Below, one piece after another: positions 1-6,551 of a stretch of DNA of 25,893 nt. The notes under the pieces are model-generated. The model had not been told where the DNA came from, made no database searches, and was given only the letters and a program-made list of their open reading frames with translations. Position numbers and translations under genes: made by a program. This DNA comes from a virus: positions 1 through 25,893 of IMG/VR virus record IMGVR_UViG_3300049927_000107; one strand, given 5' to 3'. Position 1 is the stretch's first letter. The number at the start of each line of letters is the position of its first letter.

Positions 1-12
1 CTGCTTGGCCAT
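1..12 (-). CDS. 5' end of a gene cut by the window edge
   Basis: On the minus strand an ATG at 12 reads M-A-K-Q and runs off the window. A GAGGAG ribosome binding site lies about 10 nt upstream, inside the 3' end of the repressor gene. This suggests a second gene co-transcribed with the YdaS-like repressor. Only four codons are visible, so no function can be given. Confidence 0.35.
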
Positions 13-15
13 GGG

Positions 16-276
16 TTACGCGCTCCTCGCGCTGCTGTTGTTGGGGTTTCGTCGATAGATATCCGGACGGATCAGGCTGCGAGGTCGACCGATGGCGCGC
101 TCGACATCACGGACCCGTTGCTGCGGCACGCGGACCCAAAGCCGCACGGCTCCAGGTGTGATCCCGCATTGCAGGGCAACCGCATTCCAGAGGGTTTTGC
201 GGGCGATGTACCGCATTGTCGCGTCGCGTTCCTTGGTCAACGGACGACCGCGTTTGGCTTCTCCGTTCGATGCCAT
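16..276 (-). CDS. YdaS/Cro-like helix-turn-helix protein
   Basis: 86 aa. Residues about 28-75 form a compact HTH: an A-L-Q-C-G-I-T-P-G-A-V turn-helix, then V-P-Q-Q-R-V-R-D-V-E-R-A-I-G and a terminal L-I-R-P-D-I-Y. The 'VPxxRVxxVE..G..R..LRPDIY' ending is typical of the YdaS family, small Cro-like DNA-binding proteins found in the immunity/early control region of lambdoid-type prophages and sometimes called antitoxins. It is transcribed away from the early genes, as expected for a repressor/Cro-type regulator at a divergent promoter. The N-terminus is basic (K-R-G-R-P). Function as repressor or as an antitoxin partner cannot be separated here; no toxin-like YdaT is visible. Confidence 0.75.
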   Translation of the reverse strand: MASNGEAKRGRPLTKERDATMRYIARKTLWNAVALQCGITPGAVRLWVRVPQQRVRDVERAIGRPRSLIRPDIYRRNPNNSSARSA

Positions 277-695
277 CTCAACCTTTCCTCATGATCGGGA
301 GCGTCATGGCTATCGAAGCGCGATCGGCACCGTCAACATTCTTGAGGTGCGAGTTTCGAGAAAAACCGGCCGAATATCTTTTCCGATCAATGGCATCCAA
401 CTATTCGCGGGTGTGGATTTCGGTTTTGTTAGCGGCGTTGCGTTAGCGGCTGTTACAAAGAAAGTTTTTCGGCTAACGGAAATGTCTGGCACGGGAAATG
501 CACCCCACGCGGCTATAGTAAGATTCTTATCTTCCAGAAGGGCCGATAGGCCCCGTTCTGTATCCGGGGAATCTAACGCGGCTTGCATACGGCGCTATCG
601 CGCCTGTAACGGCAAAATAAACCGCGAGACACCTCGCCGGTTTTGGCGGCAAAATATTTCCGACAATTTCCAAAACACCGATGTCGGAGTCCCGC
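277..695. promoter_or_regulatory. Divergent control region with repeated GTTAGC elements
   Basis: About 420 bp between the divergent YdaS-like gene and the first rightward gene, with no convincing gene in either direction. GTTAGCGGC occurs as two direct copies at 428-436 and 442-450, and the inverted core GCTAAC lies at 472-477. These are candidate operators for the neighbouring repressor. An AT-rich stretch near 646-680 may hold a rightward promoter, but no clear -35/-10 pair is seen. Confidence 0.35.
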
Positions 696-857
696 ATGAG
701 CGACCAATCCATTGCCGCTATTGCCAGAGAACTTGCCTTGGCTCTGCTGCATCGCGCGCGAACGCGCGGACCTGACGATCAAAAAGCGGTTCTCTCGCTA
801 CAAACACAACTTGTCCAAGAATACTTGGCCGAGCCTATCAACGCCGCTGAAAAATAA
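696..857 (+). CDS. Small hypothetical protein
   Basis: 53 aa, starting at ATG 696 behind GGAG with a 6-nt spacer. The predicted protein is a charged/alanine-rich helix (M-S-D-Q-S-I-A-A-I-A-R-E-L) that contains A-R-T-R-G-P-D-D and ends A-E-P-I-N-A-A-E-K. It has no transmembrane segment or cysteine. It is the first rightward gene after the control region, in the position where lambdoid phages keep early regulators. No family recognised. Confidence 0.5.
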   Translation: MSDQSIAAIARELALALLHRARTRGPDDQKAVLSLQTQLVQEYLAEPINAAEK

Positions 858-867
858 ATCGCCCAAG

Positions 868-883
868 AGTCCAATTTTGCACT
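868..883. promoter_or_regulatory. TGTC-N8-GACA-type dyad, site 1
   Basis: AGTCCAATTTTGCACT; its reverse complement matches the window-wide consensus TGTCCAAAATTAGACA with an A/T-only centre. It lies 67 bp before the nuclease gene at 950 and is one of the weaker copies. Confidence 0.45.
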
Positions 884-949
884 TTCAGCATTGCTGGCAA
901 TAGGCAACGGTGCGTTTTAGGTTTTGCACAGAAAGTTTGAGTACCAAGA

Positions 950-1873
950 ATGACTGCGCCCATCCGATGGGACGGCAGACCGATCACGGCTGACGGCTGG
1001 TATGATCGCGTCCCGCTATCCACCTACCACTCATCAAAAATCACCGTCGGGCCGTCGATCTCGTCGAGCGGGTTGCGGTTGCTTTGGTCCAAATCGCCGA
1101 AGCATTTTTACGCGAAATGGCCGGGTAATCCGAACCGCGACGAGATCGCCGAGGAGGAAAGCCAGGCGTTCTTGCTCGGCCGCGCCGCGCATCATCTCTT
1201 CCTCGGCGAGGATGATTTCTCGCTGCAGTTCATCGAACGGCCCGCGAAGATTGCCGGGCTAGACTGGCATGGCAATCGGACGGAATGCAAGGCATTCGTG
1301 AAACAGCAGGCGCAGCTCGGCCGCACCGTGCTGACGCCGAACGATATCAAAACCATCCGAGGCATGGCGCGGAGTCTCGCCGAGGAACCGCTGGCGGTCG
1401 ATCTGCTGCAGGGCGCGGTTGAGCAAACCCTGATCGCGCAGGACCCGGACACCGGCATCTGGCTTCGGGCGCGGCCGGACGTGATGCCGTCGTCGGACGG
1501 CATGTTCGCCGATCTGAAGACGACGCCGAGCGTACTCGATATCGATCTGAAGCGGACGCTGCGGGACTACGGATATCATCAGCAAGGCGCCGTCATTTGG
1601 CAGGTATGCGAACTGCTCGGGCTGCCGTTCGATGGCTTTGTGCTGATCTTCATCGAAAAGAAATCGCCGTTCTGCACCCGCATCGTCGAGTTGACGGATG
1701 ACGACCTCGGTCGTGGCAGGTTGCAGAACATTGCCATGATGCGGCGGCTCAAGAAGTGCATCGACAGCGGCGCTTGGCCCGGGCCTGGCAAGCACGATGC
1801 AGAGTTCTTCTCAATGCCGGCATCGGAACAGGAATTCATTGATCTGCGGCTGCGCGAACTGGAGGCGGCGTGA
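950..1873 (+). CDS. PD-(D/E)XK phage exonuclease, RecE/DUF3799-like
   Basis: 307 aa. It probably degrades one strand of duplex DNA to make the single-stranded substrate for the adjacent RecT annealase. Signatures seen: G-R-A-A-H-H-L-F-L near residue 82 (the conserved N-terminal histidine helix); R-A-R-P-D-V-M-P near 172 followed by F-A-D-L-K-T-T near 187, giving the D...(x)LK catalytic core; and Y-H-Q-Q-G-A-V near 212, the Q-motif of RecE/AddB-like PD-(D/E)XK nucleases. Length suits the C-terminal nuclease domain of RecE-type proteins (PDDEXK-like, DUF3799). The RecE-RHH-RecT order with overlapping ends supports the role. The start has only a weak ribosome binding site. Its 3' end abuts the next ATG. 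Confidence 0.85.
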   Translation: MTAPIRWDGRPITADGWYDRVPLSTYHSSKITVGPSISSSGLRLLWSKSPKHFYAKWPGNPNRDEIAEEESQAFLLGRAAHHLFLGEDDFSLQFIERPAKIAGLDWHGNRTECKAFVKQQAQLGRTVLTPNDIKTIRGMARSLAEEPLAVDLLQGAVEQTLIAQDPDTGIWLRARPDVMPSSDGMFADLKTTPSVLDIDLKRTLRDYGYHQQGAVIWQVCELLGLPFDGFVLIFIEKKSPFCTRIVELTDDDLGRGRLQNIAMMRRLKKCIDSGAWPGPGKHDAEFFSMPASEQEFIDLRLRELEAA

Positions 1874-2049
1874 TGGATAAGCACTCTGAGGATATTATTC
1901 TTCATGTCCCGGCGAAACGTGAACTGGCCGATCGCGTGGATGTATGGCGATCGACGATGGAAATTATCCCATCTCGGGCAGCGGCATTGCGCTACCTGCT
2001 TGAACTTGGCCTCAAAGTGGTCCTGAAAAAACCGAAGGGGCAAAATTGA
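1873..2049 (+). CDS. Small ribbon-helix-helix-like protein
   Basis: 58 aa, ATG 1873 to TGA 2047-2049. An initial beta-like stretch (D-I-I-L-H-V-P) precedes helices ending S-R-A-A-A-L-R-Y-L-L-E-L-G-L, which resembles Arc/CopG-type ribbon-helix-helix proteins. It is wedged between the nuclease and RecT genes: its ATG touches the nuclease stop and its TGA overlaps the RecT ATG (TGATG), so translation is coupled. It may regulate the recombination operon; the fold is inferred from pattern only. Confidence 0.65.
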   Translation: MDKHSEDIILHVPAKRELADRVDVWRSTMEIIPSRAAALRYLLELGLKVVLKKPKGQN

Positions 2050-2918
2050 TGGCGTTTGACGTCAATAAAATCGAAGAGCGGATCGACAAGGTCGTCACGG
2101 GCGGCATCGAACTGAACGATGAAGGTTCCGGCATCGCGATCAAGCGCCTGATCGACGCGATGGAGGTGGCAAAACTGATGTCGATCTCCGGCCCGGCGGT
2201 CCCGCAGTTCATGCAAGGCCAACCAGGCATCTGCTACGCCTGCGTGGTGCGCGCGGTGCGCTGGGGCATGGACCCGTTCTTTGTCGCCGAGCAGAGCTAT
2301 CTCGTCAAGAACCCGAAGAACGGCGAGGAGAAGATCGCCTTTATGGCGCAGCTCGTCGTTGCAGTTATCAACGCGCGCGCGCCGCTGCAGAAGAAGCTCT
2401 GGGCCGTCTATTCCGGCGAAGGCGACGCCATGAAGGCGACGGTCTATGGCTTGCCGAAGGGCCAGACCGAGCCGCTGGACTACGAAACCCCGACGCTGAA
2501 AGAGCTGATCGCGGTCAAGGGTCGCAACGAGTACGGCAAGGTCAAGGGCTCGCCGCTCTACGATACCGACGCCAAGCAGGCGCTTTGGTACTACGGCGCG
2601 CGCGGGTTCTGCCGGCGGCATTTCCCCGAGGTCCTGGCCGGCGTTTACGATATCGACGAGTTCGAACCCGTCGAGCCGAAGGACGTCACGCCGGGGCGCG
2701 GCACGCTCGCGCAGCGCCTGAAGGGACAAAAACGAATTGCGTCATCGCGCGGGTTCGACGCCGCGCATGTCGAGCGCGAGACGCAAAAGGATGACTCGGC
2801 CGCGCTTACTCCCACGGCCGGGTCTGAGGCCGCGCCGTCCGAAACCCTCGCAGTGGTGGCGGGCGGCGCGGTACCTCTCAAGGAAGAAATCACCGTAGAC
2901 CAGGGGAACAGCGCATGA
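2049..2918 (+). CDS. recT: RecT-family single-strand annealing protein
   Basis: 289 aa from ATG 2049 (an in-frame TTG just upstream is less likely). RecT proteins coat ssDNA produced by a partner exonuclease and anneal complementary strands. Characteristic features: a central G-M-D-P-F-F-V-A-E-Q-S-Y-L-V near residue 75; I-A-F-M-A-Q-L-V-V-A-V-I-N; and S-P-L-Y-D-T-D-A-K-Q-A-L-W-Y-Y-G followed by R-R-H-F-P-E-V-L near 185, ending in an E-F-E-P tail. The C-terminal ~60 residues are low-complexity and polar, like the protein-interaction tails of phage annealases. TGATG overlap with the preceding gene and ATGA overlap with the next place it in a coupled operon. Confidence 0.9.
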   Translation: MAFDVNKIEERIDKVVTGGIELNDEGSGIAIKRLIDAMEVAKLMSISGPAVPQFMQGQPGICYACVVRAVRWGMDPFFVAEQSYLVKNPKNGEEKIAFMAQLVVAVINARAPLQKKLWAVYSGEGDAMKATVYGLPKGQTEPLDYETPTLKELIAVKGRNEYGKVKGSPLYDTDAKQALWYYGARGFCRRHFPEVLAGVYDIDEFEPVEPKDVTPGRGTLAQRLKGQKRIASSRGFDAAHVERETQKDDSAALTPTAGSEAAPSETLAVVAGGAVPLKEEITVDQGNSA

Positions 2919-3211
2919 CGCGCCAGCCTATTACCGTGGACAAGAATGTCGCGCGGCAGAAGAACAGCGCTTACCAAGTGCAGAAGGATGTCGCGTTGCC
3001 GCGTCGGCAGGCGATGTGGGCAATCTACCCATTCCTTGAAATGGAAGTGGGGGATTCGTTCGCCTTACTTAAAGGCGATCTGCTTGAGCGGGAAAGGGTG
3101 CGCGCCGCCGCATCTTATTATGGTATCCGCCATGCGCCGAAAAAATTCTCTATCCGCATCGCCGACCCGAGCGCCAACCCCAAGACCTATCGCTGCTGGC
3201 GGGTTTCATGA
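2915..3211 (+). CDS. Small conserved phage hypothetical (DUF7303-like pattern)
   Basis: 98 aa, coupled to recT by ATGA. The middle reads M-E-V-G-D-S-F-A-L-L, then R-A-A-A-S-Y-Y-G-I-R-H, then F-S-I-R-I-A-D and a closing R-C-W-R-V. That layout ('vG.SF....R...aa..yg.r...kf..R......rvWR') is common in small phage proteins near recT in proteobacterial phages, and I recall it as DUF7303-like. Function unknown. Soluble, basic, no membrane segment. Confidence 0.7.
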   Translation: MTRQPITVDKNVARQKNSAYQVQKDVALPRRQAMWAIYPFLEMEVGDSFALLKGDLLERERVRAAASYYGIRHAPKKFSIRIADPSANPKTYRCWRVS

Positions 3212-3218
3212 GGGCACC

Positions 3219-3377
3219 ATGGAATTTTTGATTGGATTTATTGTCGGCGCAATTGTCAGCGGTACCGTCAGCGCCATCGTCGTCGGCGCGCTGATGGTCG
3301 CGAAGCGCGCCGACCGCGACTATGAGAGCGAGTTGAATGAGCCGCAAAGTCGAAGAGTGGATCGGCAAGAACGATGA
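3219..3377 (+). CDS. Tiny single-pass membrane protein
   Basis: 52 aa from ATG 3219. Residues 3-27 are a glycine/valine-rich transmembrane helix (F-L-I-G-F-I-V-G-A-I-V-S-G), followed by a strongly charged cytoplasmic tail with K-R-A-D-R-D-Y-E and R-R-V-D-R-Q-E-R. It overlaps the start of the HNH gene by 41 nt in another frame. Weak ribosome binding site (AGGGC). Function unknown. Confidence 0.55.
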   Translation: MEFLIGFIVGAIVSGTVSAIVVGALMVAKRADRDYESELNEPQSRRVDRQER

Positions 3378-3711
3378 TGAGCCGGTACCGCCGAGGGTGC
3401 GGCTCCGGGTGTTCGACAGGTTCGGCGGCATCTGCTGCGAATGCGGGGCCAAGATCGCAGCCGGTCGCCGATGGGTATGCGATCACCGCCAGGCGCTCGT
3501 CAACGGAGGAGCGAACCGTGAATCCAACTTGGGACCGATCCATGAGGCCTGCGACAAGACCAAGACCGCCGCCGACGTTGCGGAGAAATCGAAAAATGCC
3601 CGGGTGCGCAGCAAGCATCTCGGACTGCGAAAACGAAAAGGACCACCAATGCCGGGCTCACGCAACAGCCGGTACAAACGGAAAGTTGGCGGCGGATTCG
3701 AAACGAGATAG
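3337..3711 (+). CDS. HNH endonuclease
   Basis: 124 aa. The HNH core is clear: C-C-E-C-G near residue 34 (zinc ligand pair), C-D-H-R-Q-A-L near 48 (first His), N-G-G-A-N near 56, then S-N-L-G-P-I-H-E-A-C-D (third His and closing Cys), completing a Cys4-type zinc HNH motif. The C-terminal third is very basic (K-R-K-G-P-P, S-R-Y-K-R-K). Phage HNH enzymes nick or cut DNA, often in packaging or recombination; here the position next to recT suggests recombination or replication. The stop codon (3709-3711) is followed with no gap by the first pentamer array. Confidence 0.85.
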   Translation: MSRKVEEWIGKNDDEPVPPRVRLRVFDRFGGICCECGAKIAAGRRWVCDHRQALVNGGANRESNLGPIHEACDKTKTAADVAEKSKNARVRSKHLGLRKRKGPPMPGSRNSRYKRKVGGGFETR

Positions 3712-4066
3712 CGCCACTGCACCTCACCACACTGCACGTCACTGCACAACACCGCACGTCACGCCACACCACCTCATGACACCGCATGACAAGCCACATC
3801 ACAACACCGCATGACACAGCACCTCGCTTCACAACACCGCACAACCCATCACGGCACGGCCCGGCATAACACGGCATATCACTTCATATCACCACATGCC
3901 ACCTCATATCACCACACAACACGCCACGCCATCACACCACGCTTCATGGCACGACACTACACCGCATGACACGACACCACATGGCACTCCATGTCACCGC
4001 ACCGCACTACACGGCACTTCATAACACTTCACCTCACACCACCGCACTGCACACCATGTCACCGGA
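3712..4066 (+). repeat. Phase-locked degenerate pentamer array 1, (YNNCA)71
   Basis: 355 bp divide without a single phase slip into 71 pentamers. 66 end in CA and all but one start with C or T; positions 2-3 vary freely (for example ctgca, cgtca, caaca, tatca, cggca). Off-pattern units: cctcg 3822, caacc 3842, cggcc 3857, ccacg 3937 and the last, ccgga 4062; agcca 3792 is off at position 1. The array starts at the first base after the HNH stop and its last unit supplies the GGAG ribosome binding site of the next gene. The plus strand is A/C-rich and G-poor. Strict CNNCA repeats cannot encode a stop in any forward frame. Not a CRISPR array and not a simple microsatellite. Confidence 0.95.
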
Positions 4067-4074
4067 GATCATAA

Positions 4075-4644
4075 ATGTACCGAGCCATCGTCACCCTTCG
4101 CGGCGTCGCGCCGCTCTCGCAGTCGAAGCAGCACTACACTGAGTTTCTAGACGGCGAGTCTCATGAAGAGCTGGACCGCCGCACATGGAGGGAGAAATGC
4201 AACTACGACGACAAGGGCATCGTCTACATCCCCGCGATGGCGTTCAAGCAGGCGATGGACAGCGCCGCGAAGCGGCTGGCGATCCCGGACCCAGACAACA
4301 AGCGCGCCAACCTAACCAAGTATTTTGTCTCGGATGTGATCTGCGAGAACAACCTGTCGATCGGCATCCACAAGGACAAGATGCCGTTCATCACGATCAG
4401 CGCGAATGTCGATGGCGTTCGCGGGTCTGGCAAGCGTGTGCCGCGCATCTTCCCGCAGGTACCAGATTGGAGTGGCGACACCAGCTTCCTGATCATGGAG
4501 GAGAAGATCAAACAGGACATTTTCCAGAAGGTCTTGGTAACGGCCGGGCGCTCGATCGGCGTCGGCCAGTTCCGGCCGGAGAAGGGCGGGCTCAACGGCA
4601 GATTCGAAATCGTCAAGATCAAGTTCGAGAAGATCGTGGTTTAG
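4075..4644 (+). CDS. Phage hypothetical with RAMP-like Gly-rich C-terminus, flanked by pentamer arrays
   Basis: 189 aa. N-terminus V-T-L-R-G-V-A-P-L-S-Q-S-K, a beta strand followed by G-x-x-P-L as in RAMP/Cas7-like ferredoxin folds. Near residue 58 there is I-P-A-M-A-F-K-Q-A-M-D-S-A-A-K, a helix after a strand. The C-terminus carries A-G-R-S-I-G-V-G-Q-F-R-P-E-K-G-G near 160-175, then N-G-R-F-E-I-V-K-I. I recall a widespread phage family of unknown function with this 'G.G.fRPe.gG..GRF' ending. Seen: the motifs and the array flanks on both sides. Inferred: an RNA- or ssDNA-binding protein, possibly acting on the arrays. The start at 4075 follows CCGGAG, donated by array 1; the stop at 4642-4644 is followed directly by array 2. 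Confidence 0.8.
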   Translation: MYRAIVTLRGVAPLSQSKQHYTEFLDGESHEELDRRTWREKCNYDDKGIVYIPAMAFKQAMDSAAKRLAIPDPDNKRANLTKYFVSDVICENNLSIGIHKDKMPFITISANVDGVRGSGKRVPRIFPQVPDWSGDTSFLIMEEKIKQDIFQKVLVTAGRSIGVGQFRPEKGGLNGRFEIVKIKFEKIVV

Positions 4645-4829
4645 CTGCACTGCACGACACAACACAGCATGGCACAACACTACACTTCACCTCACATCAC
4701 GACGCGGTATGCCACTTCACGACACGACATTGCACTACACGGCACGACACTTCGTAACACTGCACTGCACTGCACGCCACTGCATACCATGTCACTTCAC
4801 ACGACGGCACTTCACAACACAACACCAGG
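4645..4829 (+). repeat. Phase-locked degenerate pentamer array 2, (YNNCA)37
   Basis: 185 bp, 37 consecutive pentamers with no phase slip, 32 ending in CA. Off-pattern units: cgacg 4700, cggta 4705, cttcg 4750, cacga 4800, ccagg 4825. As in array 1 the first unit abuts a stop codon and the last unit runs into the AGGAG ribosome binding site of the following gene. Strand polarity is the same as in array 1. Confidence 0.95.
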
Positions 4830-4837
4830 AGCACTCA

Positions 4838-5308
4838 ATGCCAATGACCTTCGAACGATCGGCCGACACCGACGCCGTCATCGTTGCATTGCGCGGCTGC
4901 AATAACGAGATTTCATACAAGGATATGGCCAAGCACGCCGGTCTCACCTTGCTCCGCGCCAAGCAGGTGCTGCCGTCGGCGAGGCGCGCGCTGCGCGCTG
5001 AAAACGGGGTGCTGTTCGGGGTTATCAGGGGCGAGGGACTTCGCCGGCTGACCGACGCCGACAAGGTCAAGAAGCCGGAGGCGTTCAAGAAGCGCGTCTT
5101 CCGTGGCGCTGGCCGCGAGATCAAGGACCTCGGAACGATCAGTTATGACAATCTTTCAAAATCCGACCAGCACAGCGTTACGACCAACCGCACGGTGCTC
5201 AACGTCATCAGGCAGCAGGCGACCGTGAAGCCAGAGCCGCCGAGAACCATCATCGCGGCGCAGCCGATGGCGAATATCGAAAAGCTGATTCCGAAAGCCT
5301 CAACCTGA
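4838..5308 (+). CDS. Putative winged-helix phage protein
   Basis: 156 aa from ATG 4838, chosen because AGGAG lies 6 nt upstream; the frame stays open far upstream only because the pentamer array contains few stops. Residues 12-50 read like a small DNA-binding domain (E-I-S-Y-K-D-M-A-K-H-A-G-L, then L-L-R-A-K-Q-V-L-P-S-A-R-R-A-L), followed by V-L-F-G-V-I-R-G-E-G-L as a wing. The C-terminal half is basic and polar with S-V-T-T-N-R-T. Resembles conserved hypotheticals of rhizobial phages; exact role unknown. Confidence 0.75.
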   Translation: MPMTFERSADTDAVIVALRGCNNEISYKDMAKHAGLTLLRAKQVLPSARRALRAENGVLFGVIRGEGLRRLTDADKVKKPEAFKKRVFRGAGREIKDLGTISYDNLSKSDQHSVTTNRTVLNVIRQQATVKPEPPRTIIAAQPMANIEKLIPKAST

Positions 5309-5314
5309 ACGGCG

Positions 5315-5506
5315 ATGACGAAAATCAAGCGGCATTTTTCGAAGAAGAAGATCAACGACGCCGAACTGAAGCGGTTATGGCCGTCACGACTAACAGACGC
5401 TGAACTGGCGAAACGGCTAGGTCATCACCCATGGGTCTTGCGCCGCCGCGTCGTCAAGCTCGGTCTGCCGTCATCGCGACGCGAACTATGGGCGAGCCAG
5501 TCATGA
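5315..5506 (+). CDS. Small helix-turn-helix protein
   Basis: 63 aa. A basic N-terminus (K-I-K-R-H-F-S-K-K-K) is followed by an HTH: L-T-D-A-E-L-A-K-R-L-G-H-H-P-W-V-L-R-R-R-V-V, the pattern of a sigma-region-4-like or MerR-like helix pair, then K-L-G-L-P. Its stop overlaps the next start (ATGA at 5503). Likely DNA-binding; target unknown. Confidence 0.65.
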   Translation: MTKIKRHFSKKKINDAELKRLWPSRLTDAELAKRLGHHPWVLRRRVVKLGLPSSRRELWASQS

Positions 5507-5835
5507 CCCCGAGCCAGATCATCCGCGAGACCTCTCTGAAGCACGGCATTGGTTCTACGGAAGTCACCAGCCAATGCCGCAGCGACCGTGTGGTCCGTGC
5601 TCGCATCGAGATCGCGCACGAGCTTTCGGCTCGGGGCTACAGCCCGAGCCGCATTGGCATGATGCTGAACAAGGATCGCAGCACGATCGTTTTCTACCTG
5701 GGGCGCACCAAGAGGGAACCGAGCGTCAAACTGCGTCCGCCGAAGGTCCAGGTCGCGAAGCGCAAGCGCTACCTCATTCCCTACGCCGGCGCCTACTGGC
5801 CGGAATACGATTGGAAGGAGAGATCATGCGGGTGA
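5503..5835 (+). CDS. DnaA domain IV-like DNA-binding protein
   Basis: 110 aa from ATG 5503, preferred because it overlaps the previous stop as ATGA. Residues about 4-70 match the C-terminal DnaA-box-binding domain: I-I-R-E-T-S-L-K-H-G-I near the start, then R-V-V-R-A-R-I-E-I-A-H-E-L, then S-P-S-R-I-G-M-M-L-N-K-D-R-S-T-I-V, equivalent to the DnaA signature 'iG...g.rdHsTv'. There is no AAA+ domain. It could recruit host initiation machinery to a phage origin or compete with DnaA. The tail is basic (V-A-K-R-K-R-Y) with a tyrosine-rich end. Confidence 0.75.
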   Translation: MTPSQIIRETSLKHGIGSTEVTSQCRSDRVVRARIEIAHELSARGYSPSRIGMMLNKDRSTIVFYLGRTKREPSVKLRPPKVQVAKRKRYLIPYAGAYWPEYDWKERSCG

Positions 5836-6056
5836 ACACGATGAGTTGCACCTACAGGATTTATCCATCCTGGTTCGGCGGCGAGAGCGCCAAGGCGATC
5901 ACAGAACTGGCGCGCGGTTCTGCAGATCGGATGGGACGGCGCGTGCTCGCCATTGATGTCTTCAAGAATGACCGTGACTGGCGCGGCGAATTCATCGATT
6001 TCCGGGTGACCTATACGTCGACTGTCGCGCACGACTGGATGCAGAGGAAGCCATGA
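5826..6056 (+). CDS. Small phage hypothetical
   Basis: 76 aa from ATG 5826, preceded by a strong AAGGAGAG. It contains I-Y-P-S-W-F-G-G-E-S-A-K-A-I-T, then R-V-L-A-I-D-V-F and F-I-D-F-R-V-T-Y-T, an alternating alpha/beta pattern. It overlaps the end of the DnaA-like gene by 10 nt and couples to the next gene through ATGA. Function not recognised. Confidence 0.6.
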   Translation: MRVNTMSCTYRIYPSWFGGESAKAITELARGSADRMGRRVLAIDVFKNDRDWRGEFIDFRVTYTSTVAHDWMQRKP

Positions 6057-6550
6057 GCAAATTCATGTTGTACCCAACGGAGTCCCTGACGATGGAAAAT
6101 TCTGCAAGACCATTCAGCTTATCCGATGTCGAAAACGACATCGCGACCGAGCTGCGCAGGTCTCCGCCGCTACGCCAACAGCTTCCCGTCGACTACGCGC
6201 CGCCGGCCGTGCGCTCGCCGCTGGTGCCAATGCCGGACTACGTCGAGCATGCCGATGGTGTCAACGACGTCGGCAGGCTCTCCGCCGAGGCCATGGTCCG
6301 CGACTATGAAGCAGCGGCGAAAGAGGTTGAGGCGATGTTTTGCGAGCTGACCGATGCCGCCAAGCGGTGCGAGACCATGGTCGCCGCCGTACTCAAGACG
6401 GCTGCCGAGATCAAGGAAACGGCGGCGTTCTTCCGCGAGGAAGGCAAACGCGTGTTCGAAGAGATTCAGCGCTGCTCGCTGATGAACGAACAGGTCCGAG
6501 AGACCTGCAACACCCTGAAGGCGAATATCGCCGGATCAAAGGAGACGTGA
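6053..6550 (+). CDS. Coiled-coil phage protein, conserved in rhizobial phages
   Basis: 165 aa. The N-terminal 75 residues are polar and proline-rich (Y-A-P-P-A-V-R-S-P). From about residue 78 the protein is one long amphipathic helix: R-L-S-A-E-A-M-V-R-D-Y-E-A-A-A-K-E-V-E, then D-A-A-K-R-C-E, I-K-E-T-A-A-F-F-R-E-E-G-K-R and Q-V-R-E-T-C-N-T-L-K. I recall near-identical blocks in many Bradyrhizobium/Rhodopseudomonas prophages, always unannotated. A structural or scaffold-like role in replication complexes is possible but unsupported. ATGA coupling upstream. Confidence 0.75.
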   Translation: MSKFMLYPTESLTMENSARPFSLSDVENDIATELRRSPPLRQQLPVDYAPPAVRSPLVPMPDYVEHADGVNDVGRLSAEAMVRDYEAAAKEVEAMFCELTDAAKRCETMVAAVLKTAAEIKETAAFFREEGKRVFEEIQRCSLMNEQVRETCNTLKANIAGSKET

Positions 6551-6551
6551 A

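Noticed and set aside
310-588. 92-aa minus-strand frame in the divergent region
   Set aside because: No recognisable domain, weak start and composition unlike neighbours; left as non-coding.
92-775. 227-aa forward frame over the repressor and control region
   Set aside because: Antisense to the YdaS-like gene, Arg/Ser-rich composition typical of a shadow frame, no ribosome binding site.
3374-3814. 146-aa frame across the HNH gene and array 1
   Set aside because: Overlaps the well-supported HNH gene in another frame and ends in array-derived His/Thr-rich sequence.
3712-4829. CRISPR-like array
   Set aside because: No repeat-spacer alternation of 25-40 bp; the unit is 5 bp and two positions in each are free. 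No cas operon is present.
4709-4837. N-terminal extension of the 4838 gene through the array (His/Thr-rich)
   Set aside because: The frame is open because CNNCA cannot form stops; AGGAG directly before ATG 4838 gives a better start.
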